The notes below the pieces were generated by a model. That model ran no database searches. It was given only the letters and a program-made list of their open reading frames with translations, and was not told the DNA's origin. Below are positions 41,759 to 51,067 of a stretch of DNA of 64,000 bases, piece after piece. The position numbers and the translations under genes were made by a program. The stretch comes from Amorphoplanes digitatis (lineage in GTDB: Bacteria; Actinomycetota; Actinomycetes; Mycobacteriales; Micromonosporaceae), in assembly GCF_014205335.1 (NCBI RefSeq), contig NZ_JACHNH010000001.1:6380501-6444500 (forward strand), in the 5' to 3' direction. Each line of letters begins with the position of its first letter. Within the stretch, counting starts at the first letter, position 1.

Positions 41759-43972
41759 ATGGTTGCTGAACTCACCCAGGCACTCTGGGATATGAAGACC
41801 TCGATCCCTCAGTCCCGGCCGGGGTCCGTCAGCCGCGCTGACCTCATCCAGACGGGTCGCGCGAGTGACTGCCGTGTCGTGGCCGTCACGGCGCCGGCCG
41901 GATACGGCAAGACGACACTACTCACGCAATGGGCGCTGACGGAGGATCGGCCGGTGGCGTGGGTGTCGCTGCACCGCTTCGACGACGATCCGGGCGCCCT
42001 GCTCACCCTGCTCGCCTGTGCGTTCGCCGGGGCCGTGCCGGGACACGCCGACCTCATAGCCGACGTGAGCGGCCTCGGGATCTCGGCCCTCGGCCGCGCC
42101 GCACCACGGCTGGCCGCGGCGCTGCAGGCGAGCCCGGTCCCGTTCGTCCTGATGCTGGACGACCTGCACGAGCTGGAGTCGGCAGGCTGTCACGACGTAC
42201 TCGAGGTGGTGATCTCAGGCATCCCCCGAGGCGCGCAACTGGTCGCGGCGAGTCGCTCCGAACAGCCGCACCTCGCACGGCTGCGGGCGGCGGGCGATAC
42301 GCACGAGTTCGTGGCGGACGACCTGGCCCTGGATGCGGAAGGCGCCGGAGAGATCTTTGCACGTACCCAGGTCCGCGTCACGCGAGAGGTTGCCGCCGCC
42401 GTAACGGAACGGACCGAGGGCTGGCCCGTCGGCCTCTACCTGGCCGCGGTGATCGCGCGCGAGAGCGGCGAGGCGCCGACGGTCTCAGGCGAGGACCCGT
42501 ACGTGGCCGACTACCTGTACCACGAGGCCCTGGCGAGGGTGCCGGAGGACATTCAGAAGTTCCTGCGGCGCACGGCGGTGCTCGACCAGATGTGCGCCCC
42601 GCTGTGTGACGCCCTTCTCAGGAAGCAGGGCGCGCAGGAACAGCTGCGTCGACTCGAGGCGTGGAACCTGTTCCTGGTCCCGCTCGACCGTCGCCGGGAG
42701 TGGTACCGCTATCACCCCCTCTTCCGGGAGTTCCTGCTGGGCGAGCTGCGACGCGCCGAGCCCGGGGCGATCATGAAGCTGCACGTGCGTGCCGCCGACT
42801 GGTACGAGTCCCATGAATCGCCGGAGATCGCGTTGGAGCACTTGTTGGACACCTCCGAGCTTGGCCGGTGCCGTCAGCTGGTGGCCCAGCTCGTCCTGCC
42901 GACATACCAGGCCGGTCGCATGTCGACGGTGCAGCGGTGGCTGTCAACGCTCGGCGCCCCGGCGGTCGAGGAGTATCCGCCGTTGGCCGTACTGGCCGGC
43001 TGGATGGCCGTGATGAGCGGGCAGACCGCCGAAGCCCAACGGTGGGGCGCCGTTGCCGAGGCGGCCTCGTTCGACCTCGCCTCGCCGGACGGCGCGGCGT
43101 CATTCGATTCGGCGCGGGCGATGTTGCGGGCATGCATGTGCCCCGCCGGCCACGAGAGGATGATGGCCGATGCGACCTTCGCGCTCGCGCAGGAGCCGGT
43201 CTGGAGCGTGTGGCGGGACACCGCACTTATCGCCTGCGCCGAGGCGCATCTGCTCAGCGGCGAGGTGGACCGGGCCGCGGCGTTGTTCACCGAGACGTCG
43301 GCGGTGGCGGCGACGCTGGGCAACGCGGACACGATCGCCATCAGCGAGGCCGAGCTCGCGATGCTCGCGATGGATCACGGACGGTGGGCGGAGGCGGCCG
43401 AGCGGCTCGACGGCGCGCTCACGGTCATCGATAAGCTCGGGATGTACGACTACGCCTCCAGCGTGCTCGCCTTCGCTGCCGCTGCTCGACTCGCCCTGCA
43501 CCGCGGCGATCGAGAACGGGTGGACCGCGAGCTCACGCGGGCGATGCGCGCCCGCCCGACGTGTACATACACGCTGCCGTTCCTGGCCGTGCGCGCACGG
43601 CTGCAGCTCGCCAAGATCTACCAGTCCGGCGGCGACCAGAACACCGCGCGCCATCTGATGCGTGAGATCGACGACATTCTGCTCCATCGGCCACACCTCG
43701 GCATGCTCGTCGACCAGGTGTCGGGCTTCCGTGACGTTCTGACGGCAAGCGCGCAGGCCAGCGCGATCGGCGGCTCGCCGCTCACCCCAGCCGAGCTCCG
43801 GCTGCTCCCGTACCTGCAGACGCACCTCACCATCCGGGAGATCGGCGAGCGGCTGTTCGTCTCTCGCAGCACAGCCAGCTCCCAGATCGGCGCGATCTAC
43901 CGCAAACTGGGGGTTGCACTACGCAGCGAGGCGGTACAACAGGCAACCGCGATCGGCCTGCTGGGTGGGTAA
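41759..43972 (+). CDS. MalT-like LuxR-family ATP-dependent transcriptional regulator
   Basis: 737 residues from ATG 41759; ATG 41792 is an alternative. A STAND-type NTPase domain has Walker A APAGYGKTTLL (near 45-54) and Walker B PFVLMLDDLHEL. A long helical-repeat region (about 330-640) is followed by a C-terminal LuxR HTH, LTPAELRLLPYLQTHLTIRE through RLFVSRSTASSQIGAIYRKL. MalT-type proteins bind an inducer and ATP, oligomerise and activate transcription. The inducer here is unknown. Candidate targets are the neighbouring DUF1254, transporter and anhydrase genes. A frameshifted copy of its last 190 bases lies at 32530-32721. Confidence 0.93.
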   Translation: MVAELTQALWDMKTSIPQSRPGSVSRADLIQTGRASDCRVVAVTAPAGYGKTTLLTQWALTEDRPVAWVSLHRFDDDPGALLTLLACAFAGAVPGHADLIADVSGLGISALGRAAPRLAAALQASPVPFVLMLDDLHELESAGCHDVLEVVISGIPRGAQLVAASRSEQPHLARLRAAGDTHEFVADDLALDAEGAGEIFARTQVRVTREVAAAVTERTEGWPVGLYLAAVIARESGEAPTVSGEDPYVADYLYHEALARVPEDIQKFLRRTAVLDQMCAPLCDALLRKQGAQEQLRRLEAWNLFLVPLDRRREWYRYHPLFREFLLGELRRAEPGAIMKLHVRAADWYESHESPEIALEHLLDTSELGRCRQLVAQLVLPTYQAGRMSTVQRWLSTLGAPAVEEYPPLAVLAGWMAVMSGQTAEAQRWGAVAEAASFDLASPDGAASFDSARAMLRACMCPAGHERMMADATFALAQEPVWSVWRDTALIACAEAHLLSGEVDRAAALFTETSAVAATLGNADTIAISEAELAMLAMDHGRWAEAAERLDGALTVIDKLGMYDYASSVLAFAAAARLALHRGDRERVDRELTRAMRARPTCTYTLPFLAVRARLQLAKIYQSGGDQNTARHLMREIDDILLHRPHLGMLVDQVSGFRDVLTASAQASAIGGSPLTPAELRLLPYLQTHLTIREIGERLFVSRSTASSQIGAIYRKLGVALRSEAVQQATAIGLLGG

Positions 43973-44032
43973 CCGCCGTCCACCACGACTCAGATGGCCG
44001 CCAGCCACCTCAGGACAACGCGAGCCCCGGCG

Positions 44033-44106
44033 TGCTTGCCTCGTCCACTGACATCGCGTCACTGTCCAGTCCTCAGCCGTACGCTTCTCAGAGCCTGATC
44101 AGACGC
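44033..44106 (-). pseudogene. remnant of a DUF1254 gene 5' end and leader
   Basis: CTTGCCTCGTCCACTGACAT and the following 50 bases match the start codon region and leader of DUF1254 paralogue 1 (35885-35960), including GAGCCTGATCAG. The coding part beyond a few codons is absent. It marks a third DUF1254 locus that was lost. Confidence 0.7.
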
Positions 44107-44132
44107 TCTACCCCGAGGCTGTAGGAAACGCG

Positions 44133-44984
44133 TCAGTGCCCGCTACGGAGGACGAGCCGGCCGTTGCGAGGCTCGGTCGGTCGATTGTTGTCGGGATAGC
44201 CGTTGTACCCCGGAAACTGCATGATCCGCAGGTGCAGCCTTTGGACAGCTGTCGCGGACACCGTCGTCGGCTGCTCGGCCACGAACCATCGGACACCCTC
44301 GGTGCACGGCGGTGTGGTGAGCGAACCGGCGTAGGTGAGGTAGCGGGCGACCGCGGCCCGACCGGCATGGGATCGGACAGTCAGCAGATCGGTCGGCCAG
44401 ACGGTCGTTCCGGTGTCCCGTTCCTCGCCGGCCACGGGCGGCGCCGCGGCGGCGATCCGGTCGACGAGCGCGTTCGGGTGCCTGCCGATGTTCATCAGGA
44501 TGGCGACCACGGCCAGCCGGCCCGTCGAGTCCCGGTGCACCAGGTGCACCTCGAGATCGGCATGACGCCCGCGCACCGTGTGCTCACTCGGCGCGTGGAA
44601 GTGGAACTGCTCGAGGTAGTAGACGTCGTTGCCGACTCGCAGTTCCGCGCCCACCTCCGCGGCGATCGGCACCTCGATCACGTGCCCGGTGTTCTCCACC
44701 ACCAGCGGCGCGGCCGGGTCGTCGAGCCGCAACGGGGCCAACCGGGCGGGGCGCGTGACGGTGAGGTCGACCGGGGACTGGGCCTGCCCCGATGCGCAGG
44801 CCTCGAAGCTCGGGTCCACCCGCCCCCAGGCTGACGGGCCGTGAACCGTGTCCGCGACATCATGGTTCCAGGCCGGCGCCTCGGCACCGTGCGCGGCGCC
44901 GGAGGCGAACGGGCTGACGACCAGCAACCCGGCGGCGAGTGCGGCACCGACCCGGTGGGCGCCGATCCAAGGTGGACGAGACAT
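44133..44984 (-). CDS. alpha-type carbonic anhydrase, exported
   Basis: 283 residues from ATG 44984 (GGGAGG five bases upstream). A signal peptide (about residues 1-33, ending GAAHGAEA) implies export. Zinc ligands are His128 and His130 in QFHFHAPSEH and His147 in LEVHLVHR. The threonine gate is in SLTTPPCTEGVRWFV, and the proton-shuttle region follows NHDVADTVHGPSAWG. It interconverts CO2 and bicarbonate outside the membrane. Neighbouring SulP, NhaP-type antiporter and ClC genes suggest a pH or bicarbonate-handling group. Confidence 0.95.
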   Translation of the reverse strand: MSRPPWIGAHRVGAALAAGLLVVSPFASGAAHGAEAPAWNHDVADTVHGPSAWGRVDPSFEACASGQAQSPVDLTVTRPARLAPLRLDDPAAPLVVENTGHVIEVPIAAEVGAELRVGNDVYYLEQFHFHAPSEHTVRGRHADLEVHLVHRDSTGRLAVVAILMNIGRHPNALVDRIAAAAPPVAGEERDTGTTVWPTDLLTVRSHAGRAAVARYLTYAGSLTTPPCTEGVRWFVAEQPTTVSATAVQRLHLRIMQFPGYNGYPDNNRPTEPRNGRLVLRSGH

Positions 44985-45180
44985 GAGAACCTCCCGGTTT
45001 CCGGCGAATGCTGCCCCGTCCCACCAGACCTGACAGGGCAGCATCGCCTCGCGTTGGTACGGCTACCTGAAGGTCACCGACGACGGCTGACTCGCCTGGC
45101 GGTACGCCTGCCGGTGCGACGGGCGACTCTGCGTGATCCGAACATGCTGGTACTCCCTCCTCGTGGATGGCGGGCGCAGA

Positions 45181-45726
45181 TCAGGACTTCGCAGCGCCAG
45201 CCGTTTCGACCTCGTGCAGTTCCTTGGCCTCCGCCGCCGACAGGATTCCGATCTCGACCAGGTCGAGCGGGCTGATGAAGCCGTCGGACAGGCGTACGCC
45301 CCCGGCCCGCAGGACCGCGTCCCGCAGCGGGACGGCCCACTGATGCTCGAGCAGGATCAGCGCGGCGGCGGAGCCGTTGGGGATGTCCTCGAGGACATCC
45401 CACGCATCCGCGTCATCGAACACCTGCACACCGTCGGCGGCCGCTTCCGCGCCGGCGGCGGCACCCTTGGCGAATCCCTCCTCGCCCTCAACGCCGAGGC
45501 CGATCAGCGCGCCGATGACGCTGCCGAGCTCGACCGCCTCTTCCTGGGTGAGGTTGCTGAGGTGTTCGACCGCCAAGGCCCCATCGGCGTCCTTGTACAC
45601 CACGAGCGAGTCGATCACCCGAACCGTGTCGCTCTCGCGCAGGCGCTCCAGCTCGGCGATGATCTCGCCGTGGAAGTCGGGGTTCGGGAACCCCAACACG
45701 ACCAGTTGAACAGGTCCGACTGCCAT
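45181..45726 (-). CDS. DUF6325-like (DUF1269-type) protein
   Basis: 181 residues starting MAVGPVQLVVLGFPNPDFHG, a typical N-terminus of the actinobacterial DUF6325 family. A glycine-rich hinge (GSVIGALIGLGVEGEEGFAK) and an ADGVQVFDDADAWDVLEDIP block follow, ending in a SHOCT-like helix SPLDLVEIGILSAAEAKELH. Function unknown, often linked to stress loci. AAGGAGCCAACC before ATG 45726 is a good ribosome site; the longer open frame upstream is not family-like. Confidence 0.85.
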   Translation of the reverse strand: MAVGPVQLVVLGFPNPDFHGEIIAELERLRESDTVRVIDSLVVYKDADGALAVEHLSNLTQEEAVELGSVIGALIGLGVEGEEGFAKGAAAGAEAAADGVQVFDDADAWDVLEDIPNGSAAALILLEHQWAVPLRDAVLRAGGVRLSDGFISPLDLVEIGILSAAEAKELHEVETAGAAKS

Positions 45727-45799
45727 GGTTGGCTCCTTGTTCGATGCTGCCGTACCGGGCAGTCGGCTTCTCTGAAGGACTGCCTGAGCTGTCATCTCA

Positions 45800-45848
45800 A
45801 GCCGACACCACCGACGGGCGTCCTGCGTCATCCAGATGAGACGAAAGC
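45800..45848 (+). repeat. shared upstream segment with dyad, copy b
   Basis: CCGACACCACCGACGGGCGT then CCTGCGTCATCCAGATGAGA and CGAAAGC. It matches 36152-36195 almost base for base. It lies between the divergent DUF6325-like and antiporter genes, in the 302-base gap 45727-46028, in the same orientation as the antiporter. Confidence 0.55.
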
Positions 45849-46028
45849 AATCGGTCGCGCCCTGCCCGGCCGACACGACCGTCCCAGGTGGAGACGGCAT
45901 CGTGCCATTTCGTTCGATGTGAGCGAGGCGGGTCGGGGCCGGAGAGACGACGATCGCGGTAGTGGCAGAGGGTGAACCACGAGGCGCAACGGCGCCGGCG
46001 GTCCCCGCCGCATGGCAGGAGGGCAAGC

Positions 46029-47330
46029 ATGGATACCGCAGCCGTGGCAGTGGTCATGTTGGTGGTCTTCGCCTGGGGTCTCTTCTCGGCGCGGCTCAGT
46101 CGCGCGGACCTGAGCGCGCCCATCGTCTTCGTCACGGTCGGGCTGCTGCTCTCGTACGGCCTGCAACTCGGCGAGGCGGACGAGTCGCGGGAGATCGTCA
46201 AGGTGCTCGCGGAGGTCACCCTCGTCTGGGTGCTGTTCGCCGACGCGTCCCGCGTCGGGATCCGGAAGTTGCGCGCCGACGCGGGCCTGTACACCCGGCT
46301 GCTCGGCGTGGGGCTCCCGCTCACCATCGCGGCCGGGGCGCTGCTCGCGGCCTGGCTCTTCGACGGCCTGGGCTTCTGGCTGGCCCTGCTGGTCGGAGCC
46401 GCCCTCGCACCCACCGATGCCGCGCTCGGCGCAGCGGTGATGTCCGACCCCACCGTGCCGGAACGCGTGCGGCGGACCCTGAACGTGGAGAGCGGCCTCA
46501 ACGACGGCATAGCCACCCCGGTAGTGACGGTCGCGATCGCCGGCGCCGTCGCGGCCGAGAGCATCCAGGGCGCGCAGGTCGTCGGTGACGCGCTGATCGA
46601 TCTGGCGATCGGCATCGCGGTCGGCATCGGCGCCGGCCTGATCGGGGGCTACGCGATGCGCACGGCACGCGACCGCGGCTGGGTTTCGGAGGATTTCACC
46701 GGGCCGGGCGTGCTGGCTCTCGCGCTGGCCGCGTACGCGGGCACGCTCTGGCTCGACGGCAACGGCTTCGTCGCCGCGTTCGTCGCCGGGCTCGTGTTCG
46801 GCCACGCCGCCGGACGCGGCGGCGTCAAGGAGGTCTTCTACGTCGAACAGACCTCCGGACTAGTGTCGCTGCTGACCTGGCTGCTCTTCGGCGCCATCGC
46901 CGTACCGATCGTCCTCGCACAGGCCGACTGGCAGGTGATCGTCTACGCCCTGCTCAGCCTCACCGTGATCCGCATGCTGCCCGTGGCGCTCGTCCTGATC
47001 GGAACCGGGCTGAGCCGGCCGACGGTGGCATTCATCGGATGGTTCGGGCCACGCGGCCTAGCCTCGATCATCTTCGCGCTGATGGCCGTCGAGGACCTGC
47101 ACAACGACGCCGAACGTGCCGTAGCCGTCATCGGCATGACCGTCCTGCTCAGCGTGTTCGCGCACGGCCTGAGCGCCAAGCCGCTCGCAATCCGGTACGG
47201 GGCCGGCGCAGCCGCTCCCATACCAGACGCACAGCGAACGCCTGAACAACTGCCGGTTCGCGGTTTGACCCGCCGGCACCCGGCGTTGGAGACGACGCGG
47301 ACGGAGGCGACACCCGAGGCTGAGTCATAG
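46029..47330 (+). CDS. NhaP-type (CPA1) cation/proton antiporter
   Basis: 433 residues with about twelve hydrophobic helices. The ion-binding region reads GAALAPTDAALGAAVMSDPT and is followed by VESGLNDGIATPVVTVAIAG; the TD and ND aspartates are the CPA1 transport residues. Near the C-terminus, FIGWFGPRGLASIIFALMAV is the usual GPRG motif. It exchanges Na+ or K+ for protons. ATG 46029 with GGAGGGCAAGC before it is the start. It is divergent from the DUF6325-like gene, with dyad copy b between them. Confidence 0.93.
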   Translation: MDTAAVAVVMLVVFAWGLFSARLSRADLSAPIVFVTVGLLLSYGLQLGEADESREIVKVLAEVTLVWVLFADASRVGIRKLRADAGLYTRLLGVGLPLTIAAGALLAAWLFDGLGFWLALLVGAALAPTDAALGAAVMSDPTVPERVRRTLNVESGLNDGIATPVVTVAIAGAVAAESIQGAQVVGDALIDLAIGIAVGIGAGLIGGYAMRTARDRGWVSEDFTGPGVLALALAAYAGTLWLDGNGFVAAFVAGLVFGHAAGRGGVKEVFYVEQTSGLVSLLTWLLFGAIAVPIVLAQADWQVIVYALLSLTVIRMLPVALVLIGTGLSRPTVAFIGWFGPRGLASIIFALMAVEDLHNDAERAVAVIGMTVLLSVFAHGLSAKPLAIRYGAGAAAPIPDAQRTPEQLPVRGLTRRHPALETTRTEATPEAES

Positions 47331-47482
47331 CGCTTGCCGGCGCGGTCAGCGGAATCTTGTCCAGCTTGAGCTGCTCAGCGGGGCCATCTTGACTGAGCTT
47401 TTTCAACGTGGCCCGGGCGGCGGCGCCTGGCGGAGGTCGACGGCCCGGATATCTCTGGCCCGAGGCCAGGTTGAAAATTTGC

Positions 47483-48892
47483 TCACTGCGTCACCGTCGG
47501 GCCGCCGGCACTTGCCCGGCCGGCTCCGCCGCCGGTGGTCTCCGGGCTCTTGCGTGGCGTACGTCGGGTCAACGCGAGGGTGGCGATGTGGGCGACGACG
47601 ACGCCCAGAATGATCAGGGGTGCCACTCCGGCGCCGCCGTGGGTCATCAGCAGGGCGAGGACGATCGAAGCCAACGGAAGCTTCAGCACCGAGACGACGG
47701 CGGCGCCGACCAGTACGGCAATCGCGGGTGCCTGCGCGACGTTGACGAAATGCGAGGCCATGATGCCGCCGACCAGGCCGAGGAAGATCGCCGGGAAGGT
47801 CGGGCCGCCGCGGGCCGCACCCAGGGAGATCGCCCACGCCAGGGCCTTGCATAGGAGTAGCAACGCGAACAGCCCCAGGGACAGGGAGTCCTGCTGCTCC
47901 AGAACGTCGGCCATCGCGTGTTCGCCCGAGAACAGGACGGCGCCGGCGCCCTTGCCACTGACCTGAGCGAAAAGGATGGCCAGCGCTCCCACGAGCAGGG
48001 CCGCCACCGGGAAGAAGACGAACGGCCGCACCGCGACGATGCGTTTGGTCAGCTTCGCGAGCCGGAACACCAGGAACACGACGATCGCCGCGGCCAGCGC
48101 GAGCGGGATCGTCCACAGCAGGTCGACGAAGGTCGGCACCGGGTAGGCCGGCAGGTGAAGCGGTGGCATGGCGAACGCGTCGGTGTTCAACCCGCTCAGG
48201 GAACCGAGCCCGACGAACAGCAGGGAACCGACGCCGGCGGCGATCAGGCCGGGCAGCAGGATCAGGGTGAGGGTGGCGCCGGCGAGCCCGGCGGCCTCGA
48301 GGACGATCACTGCTCCGATGACCGGAGAGCCGAAGACGGTGGCCAGCGCCGCGAAGCTCGCTGCGGCCCCGAGCACCTGGGTGGCCTGGTCGGGGACCTT
48401 GCTGCGGGACAACCGGATGAGAAACACGGCCACCCCTCCGGCGAGAGCAATGAGCGGCGACTCCGGCCCGAGCACCAGGCCCAGGCCGATGGTGGCCAGC
48501 GCCGCGATGGCGACACCCGGCAGCTCGTCGGGTGTCGTGAGTGTGCCGGTCGTCAGGCCGTCGGACGGCTCATGACCGCCGTGACCGGGCAGCCTCGTTA
48601 CGGCGAAAGCGATGATGAGTCCTGCGATCAGGAGCACTGGTAGCGGCCACCACCACGGCGCCCGGTGGAAACCGAGAGCCTCGGGCAGATCGACATACAC
48701 CCATTCCTGTGTCAGATGGGTGAGCTCGAGGAATACCCAGGAAGCGAACGACACGACCAGGCCGATGACCGCCGCCGCGACGAGGAGTAGCCGATACTGC
48801 CTGCTGCGCATCAGCTCGACCGGGTCCATCTGATCGGCCCGTGCACCGGACGGTGACGACGCCGCGGCGCGTGGCTCATCCTCGGCGGCCAT
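47483..48892 (-). CDS. ClC-type chloride channel/transporter
   Basis: 469 residues with about eleven helices. Selectivity regions: GHGGHEPSDG (usual GSGIP place), GLVLGPESPLIALAGGV (gating glutamate kept as E of GPESP) and GAARGGPTFPAIFLG (GxFxP). The first motif departs from the consensus, so selectivity may be unusual. It would be a Cl-/H+ exchanger or channel. It is convergent with the antiporter and divergent from the amine oxidase genes. Confidence 0.92.
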   Translation of the reverse strand: MAAEDEPRAAASSPSGARADQMDPVELMRSRQYRLLLVAAAVIGLVVSFASWVFLELTHLTQEWVYVDLPEALGFHRAPWWWPLPVLLIAGLIIAFAVTRLPGHGGHEPSDGLTTGTLTTPDELPGVAIAALATIGLGLVLGPESPLIALAGGVAVFLIRLSRSKVPDQATQVLGAAASFAALATVFGSPVIGAVIVLEAAGLAGATLTLILLPGLIAAGVGSLLFVGLGSLSGLNTDAFAMPPLHLPAYPVPTFVDLLWTIPLALAAAIVVFLVFRLAKLTKRIVAVRPFVFFPVAALLVGALAILFAQVSGKGAGAVLFSGEHAMADVLEQQDSLSLGLFALLLLCKALAWAISLGAARGGPTFPAIFLGLVGGIMASHFVNVAQAPAIAVLVGAAVVSVLKLPLASIVLALLMTHGGAGVAPLIILGVVVAHIATLALTRRTPRKSPETTGGGAGRASAGGPTVTQ

Positions 48893-49281
48893 CGTGCCCC
48901 CTCTACGACGTACTCAATGTTATCGACCACCGTGACGCGGGCCTTGCCCCTTACTGAACATTGGACTAGACCCCTAGCGGCGCAGGACCGGGGATTTCTC
49001 CCCATGCGGCGCCGCGGCGTCCCACCCTGCTTGGGCGACTGCCATTTGCTGCTCAAGTACGCGTCTCCGGTCACCCTACTAGCCGACCCCGATCAGCAGG
49101 GAGGTCTCACAACAGCCTGACAGGGAGGGTCGGGGTGGATAAGATTTAACGCCAGAGCACTGTCACCGCCGATGTGGTGAGCTCCTATCCCCGTCGAGTT
49201 CATCGATCCGCCATTCCTGCGCGCGCAGGGGAGGACGGTTCCACACGCGTGGCGATCAACTGACATCAGGAGGAGAATACG
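48893..49281. other. amine oxidase 1 upstream region
   Basis: 389 bases. From about 48955 it is the first copy of a sequence repeated before amine oxidase 2 (50735-51067). It holds a promoter (49117-49145) and ends with the GGAGGAG ribosome site. The first 60 bases serve as the ClC leader. Confidence 0.65.
49117..49145 (+). promoter_or_regulatory. promoter of amine oxidase 1
   Basis: CTGACA (49117-49122), a 17-base spacer and TAAGAT (49140-49145). It is conserved in the second unit with one change in the -10. Confidence 0.6.
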
Positions 49282-50652
49282 GTGCCTATAAAGGAATCAA
49301 GTCCGGATGTCGTGATCATTGGCGGCGGATTCGCCGGAGTGACGACCGCACGCGAATTGACGATGCGTGGGCGGACCGCGGTGCTGCTCGAAGCGCGCGA
49401 TCGGCTGGGCGGCCGGACCTACACATCGGACCACGACGGCCATGCGATGGAACTCGGTGGGACCTGGGTCCACCCCTTGCAGCCGCACGTCTGGGCCGAG
49501 ATCGACCGCTACGAGGTGGAAACGGAAACCTTCCCGGTACTGGAAGGGCTGCGGCAGGCGGTCGTATCCGGCGGCCGCGTGGTGGACCTGTCCGACGACG
49601 ATCTCACCAAGGCGGTCGAAACGCTCGACCAGTACTGCGCGCCCGGCACGACGCTGTTCCCCGAGCCGTACACGGGAACCTGGGGTCCGGACCCGCAGAA
49701 CCTGGACGATCGATCGATGCGCCAGCACCTGGACACGCTGAAGGTGGCGCCGGAACTCCGCGACTGGGTCGAAGGGATGTGCTGCCTGACCGCGTTCGGA
49801 CCACTCGATCAGGCCGCCGCGACCGAACTCTTCCGGCTCTACGCCTTGTCGGGGTGGAGCGCGGCACAGATGCTGGCCGCGTTGTCCGCGACGAAGCTGG
49901 TGAAAGGCACCCGCGAGCTGATCGGCGCCATCGCCGCGCAGGCGAGGCTCGCCGACATCCGCCTCAACTCACCGGTACGGCGCGTGGTGCAGAACGGCGA
50001 ACACGTCCGCGTCGAACTCACCGACGGCGACACGGTCACCGCACCGACCGCCGTGATCACACTCCCGATGAACGTACTGAACACCGTGGAGTTCGACCCG
50101 CCCCTGTCACAGACCAAGCGGACCGCGTCCGCCGAACGGCATGCCGGCGCCGGCATGAAGTGCTACGTGCGGGTCAAGGGCGACATCGGCAATGTGGCCG
50201 TGATGGCCCCGGAGGCTCAGTCGGTGAATTGGTTGGTGACCTACGACCATGACGCGAACGGTTCGTGGCTGATCGTGTTCGCCGCCAACCCGAAGCGGCT
50301 GCCGATGAGCGGCTTCGACGATGTTGCCGGCATGCAGGAGGCGCTGCAGCCGCTGCTGCCCGGAGTCCAGGTGGAAAGCATCTACGGATGGGACTGGAGC
50401 AACGACCCGCACGCACTCGGCACCTGGTGCATCTACCGGCCCGGGCAGCTGACGCAGGTGCTCCCTGAGCTGCGCACCACCGAAGGCCGGCTGTTCTTCG
50501 CCAGCGGCGACTCGGCGGTATCCTGGCGCTCCTCCATCGACGGCGCCATCGAGAGCGGCTACCACTCCGCCCAGCACGTCGACGAGTATCTGACCGCCGC
50601 CGGCCACCAGACTCTGTCCCCCGCCGGACTCAGGTCGCCGGTCAAGGCCTGA
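49282..50652 (+). CDS. flavin monoamine oxidase family protein, copy 1
   Basis: 456 residues from GTG 49282, seven bases after GGAGGAG. The N-terminal FAD fold (VVIIGGGFAGVTTARELTMR) leads to EARDRLGGRTYT, and the C-terminal FAD contact is FFASGDSAVSWRSSIDGAIE. This is the amine oxidase / putrescine oxidase superfamily. It should oxidise an amine to an aldehyde with release of ammonia and H2O2. No signal peptide is seen. A tandem copy follows. Substrate unknown; a polyamine is plausible by family. Confidence 0.92.
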   Translation: MPIKESSPDVVIIGGGFAGVTTARELTMRGRTAVLLEARDRLGGRTYTSDHDGHAMELGGTWVHPLQPHVWAEIDRYEVETETFPVLEGLRQAVVSGGRVVDLSDDDLTKAVETLDQYCAPGTTLFPEPYTGTWGPDPQNLDDRSMRQHLDTLKVAPELRDWVEGMCCLTAFGPLDQAAATELFRLYALSGWSAAQMLAALSATKLVKGTRELIGAIAAQARLADIRLNSPVRRVVQNGEHVRVELTDGDTVTAPTAVITLPMNVLNTVEFDPPLSQTKRTASAERHAGAGMKCYVRVKGDIGNVAVMAPEAQSVNWLVTYDHDANGSWLIVFAANPKRLPMSGFDDVAGMQEALQPLLPGVQVESIYGWDWSNDPHALGTWCIYRPGQLTQVLPELRTTEGRLFFASGDSAVSWRSSIDGAIESGYHSAQHVDEYLTAAGHQTLSPAGLRSPVKA

Positions 50653-51067
50653 CCTCGACATTCTGTCGCACACCGCCACCGCCACCGCCCCGAGCCGCAG
50701 ACAGGTGACGGACGCCGGATCTGGCCAACGAATGGAATAGACCGTCGCGCCGCAGAACCGCGGACTTCTCCACGCGGGGTCGCAGCGTAATCGGATACGA
50801 CCGCGGCCTTCCCTCCCCGCTCGGGCGACTTGCTGCTGCTCACGCGTCTCCAGTCACACCCTACAAGCCGACCCCGATCAGCAGGGAGGTCTCACAACAG
50901 CCTGACAGGGAGGGCCGGGGTGGATAGGATTGGGCGACAGAGCATTGTCGCCGCTAATGTGGTGGGCTCCTATCCCCCTTTGAGTTTCGATTCGCCATTC
51001 CTGCCGGTGCGCAGGGGAGGCCGATTTCGCACGCCCGGCGATCAGCTGAAATCAAAAGGAGAATACG
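50653..51067. other. amine oxidase 2 upstream region
   Basis: 415 bases, mostly the second copy of the leader seen at 48955-49281, with promoter 50902-50930 and ribosome site AAAAGGAG. No ORF of its own. Confidence 0.65.
50902..50930 (+). promoter_or_regulatory. promoter of amine oxidase 2
   Basis: CTGACA (50902-50907), 17 bases, TAGGAT (50925-50930). It is equivalent to the copy 1 promoter, with TAGGAT in place of TAAGAT. Confidence 0.6.
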
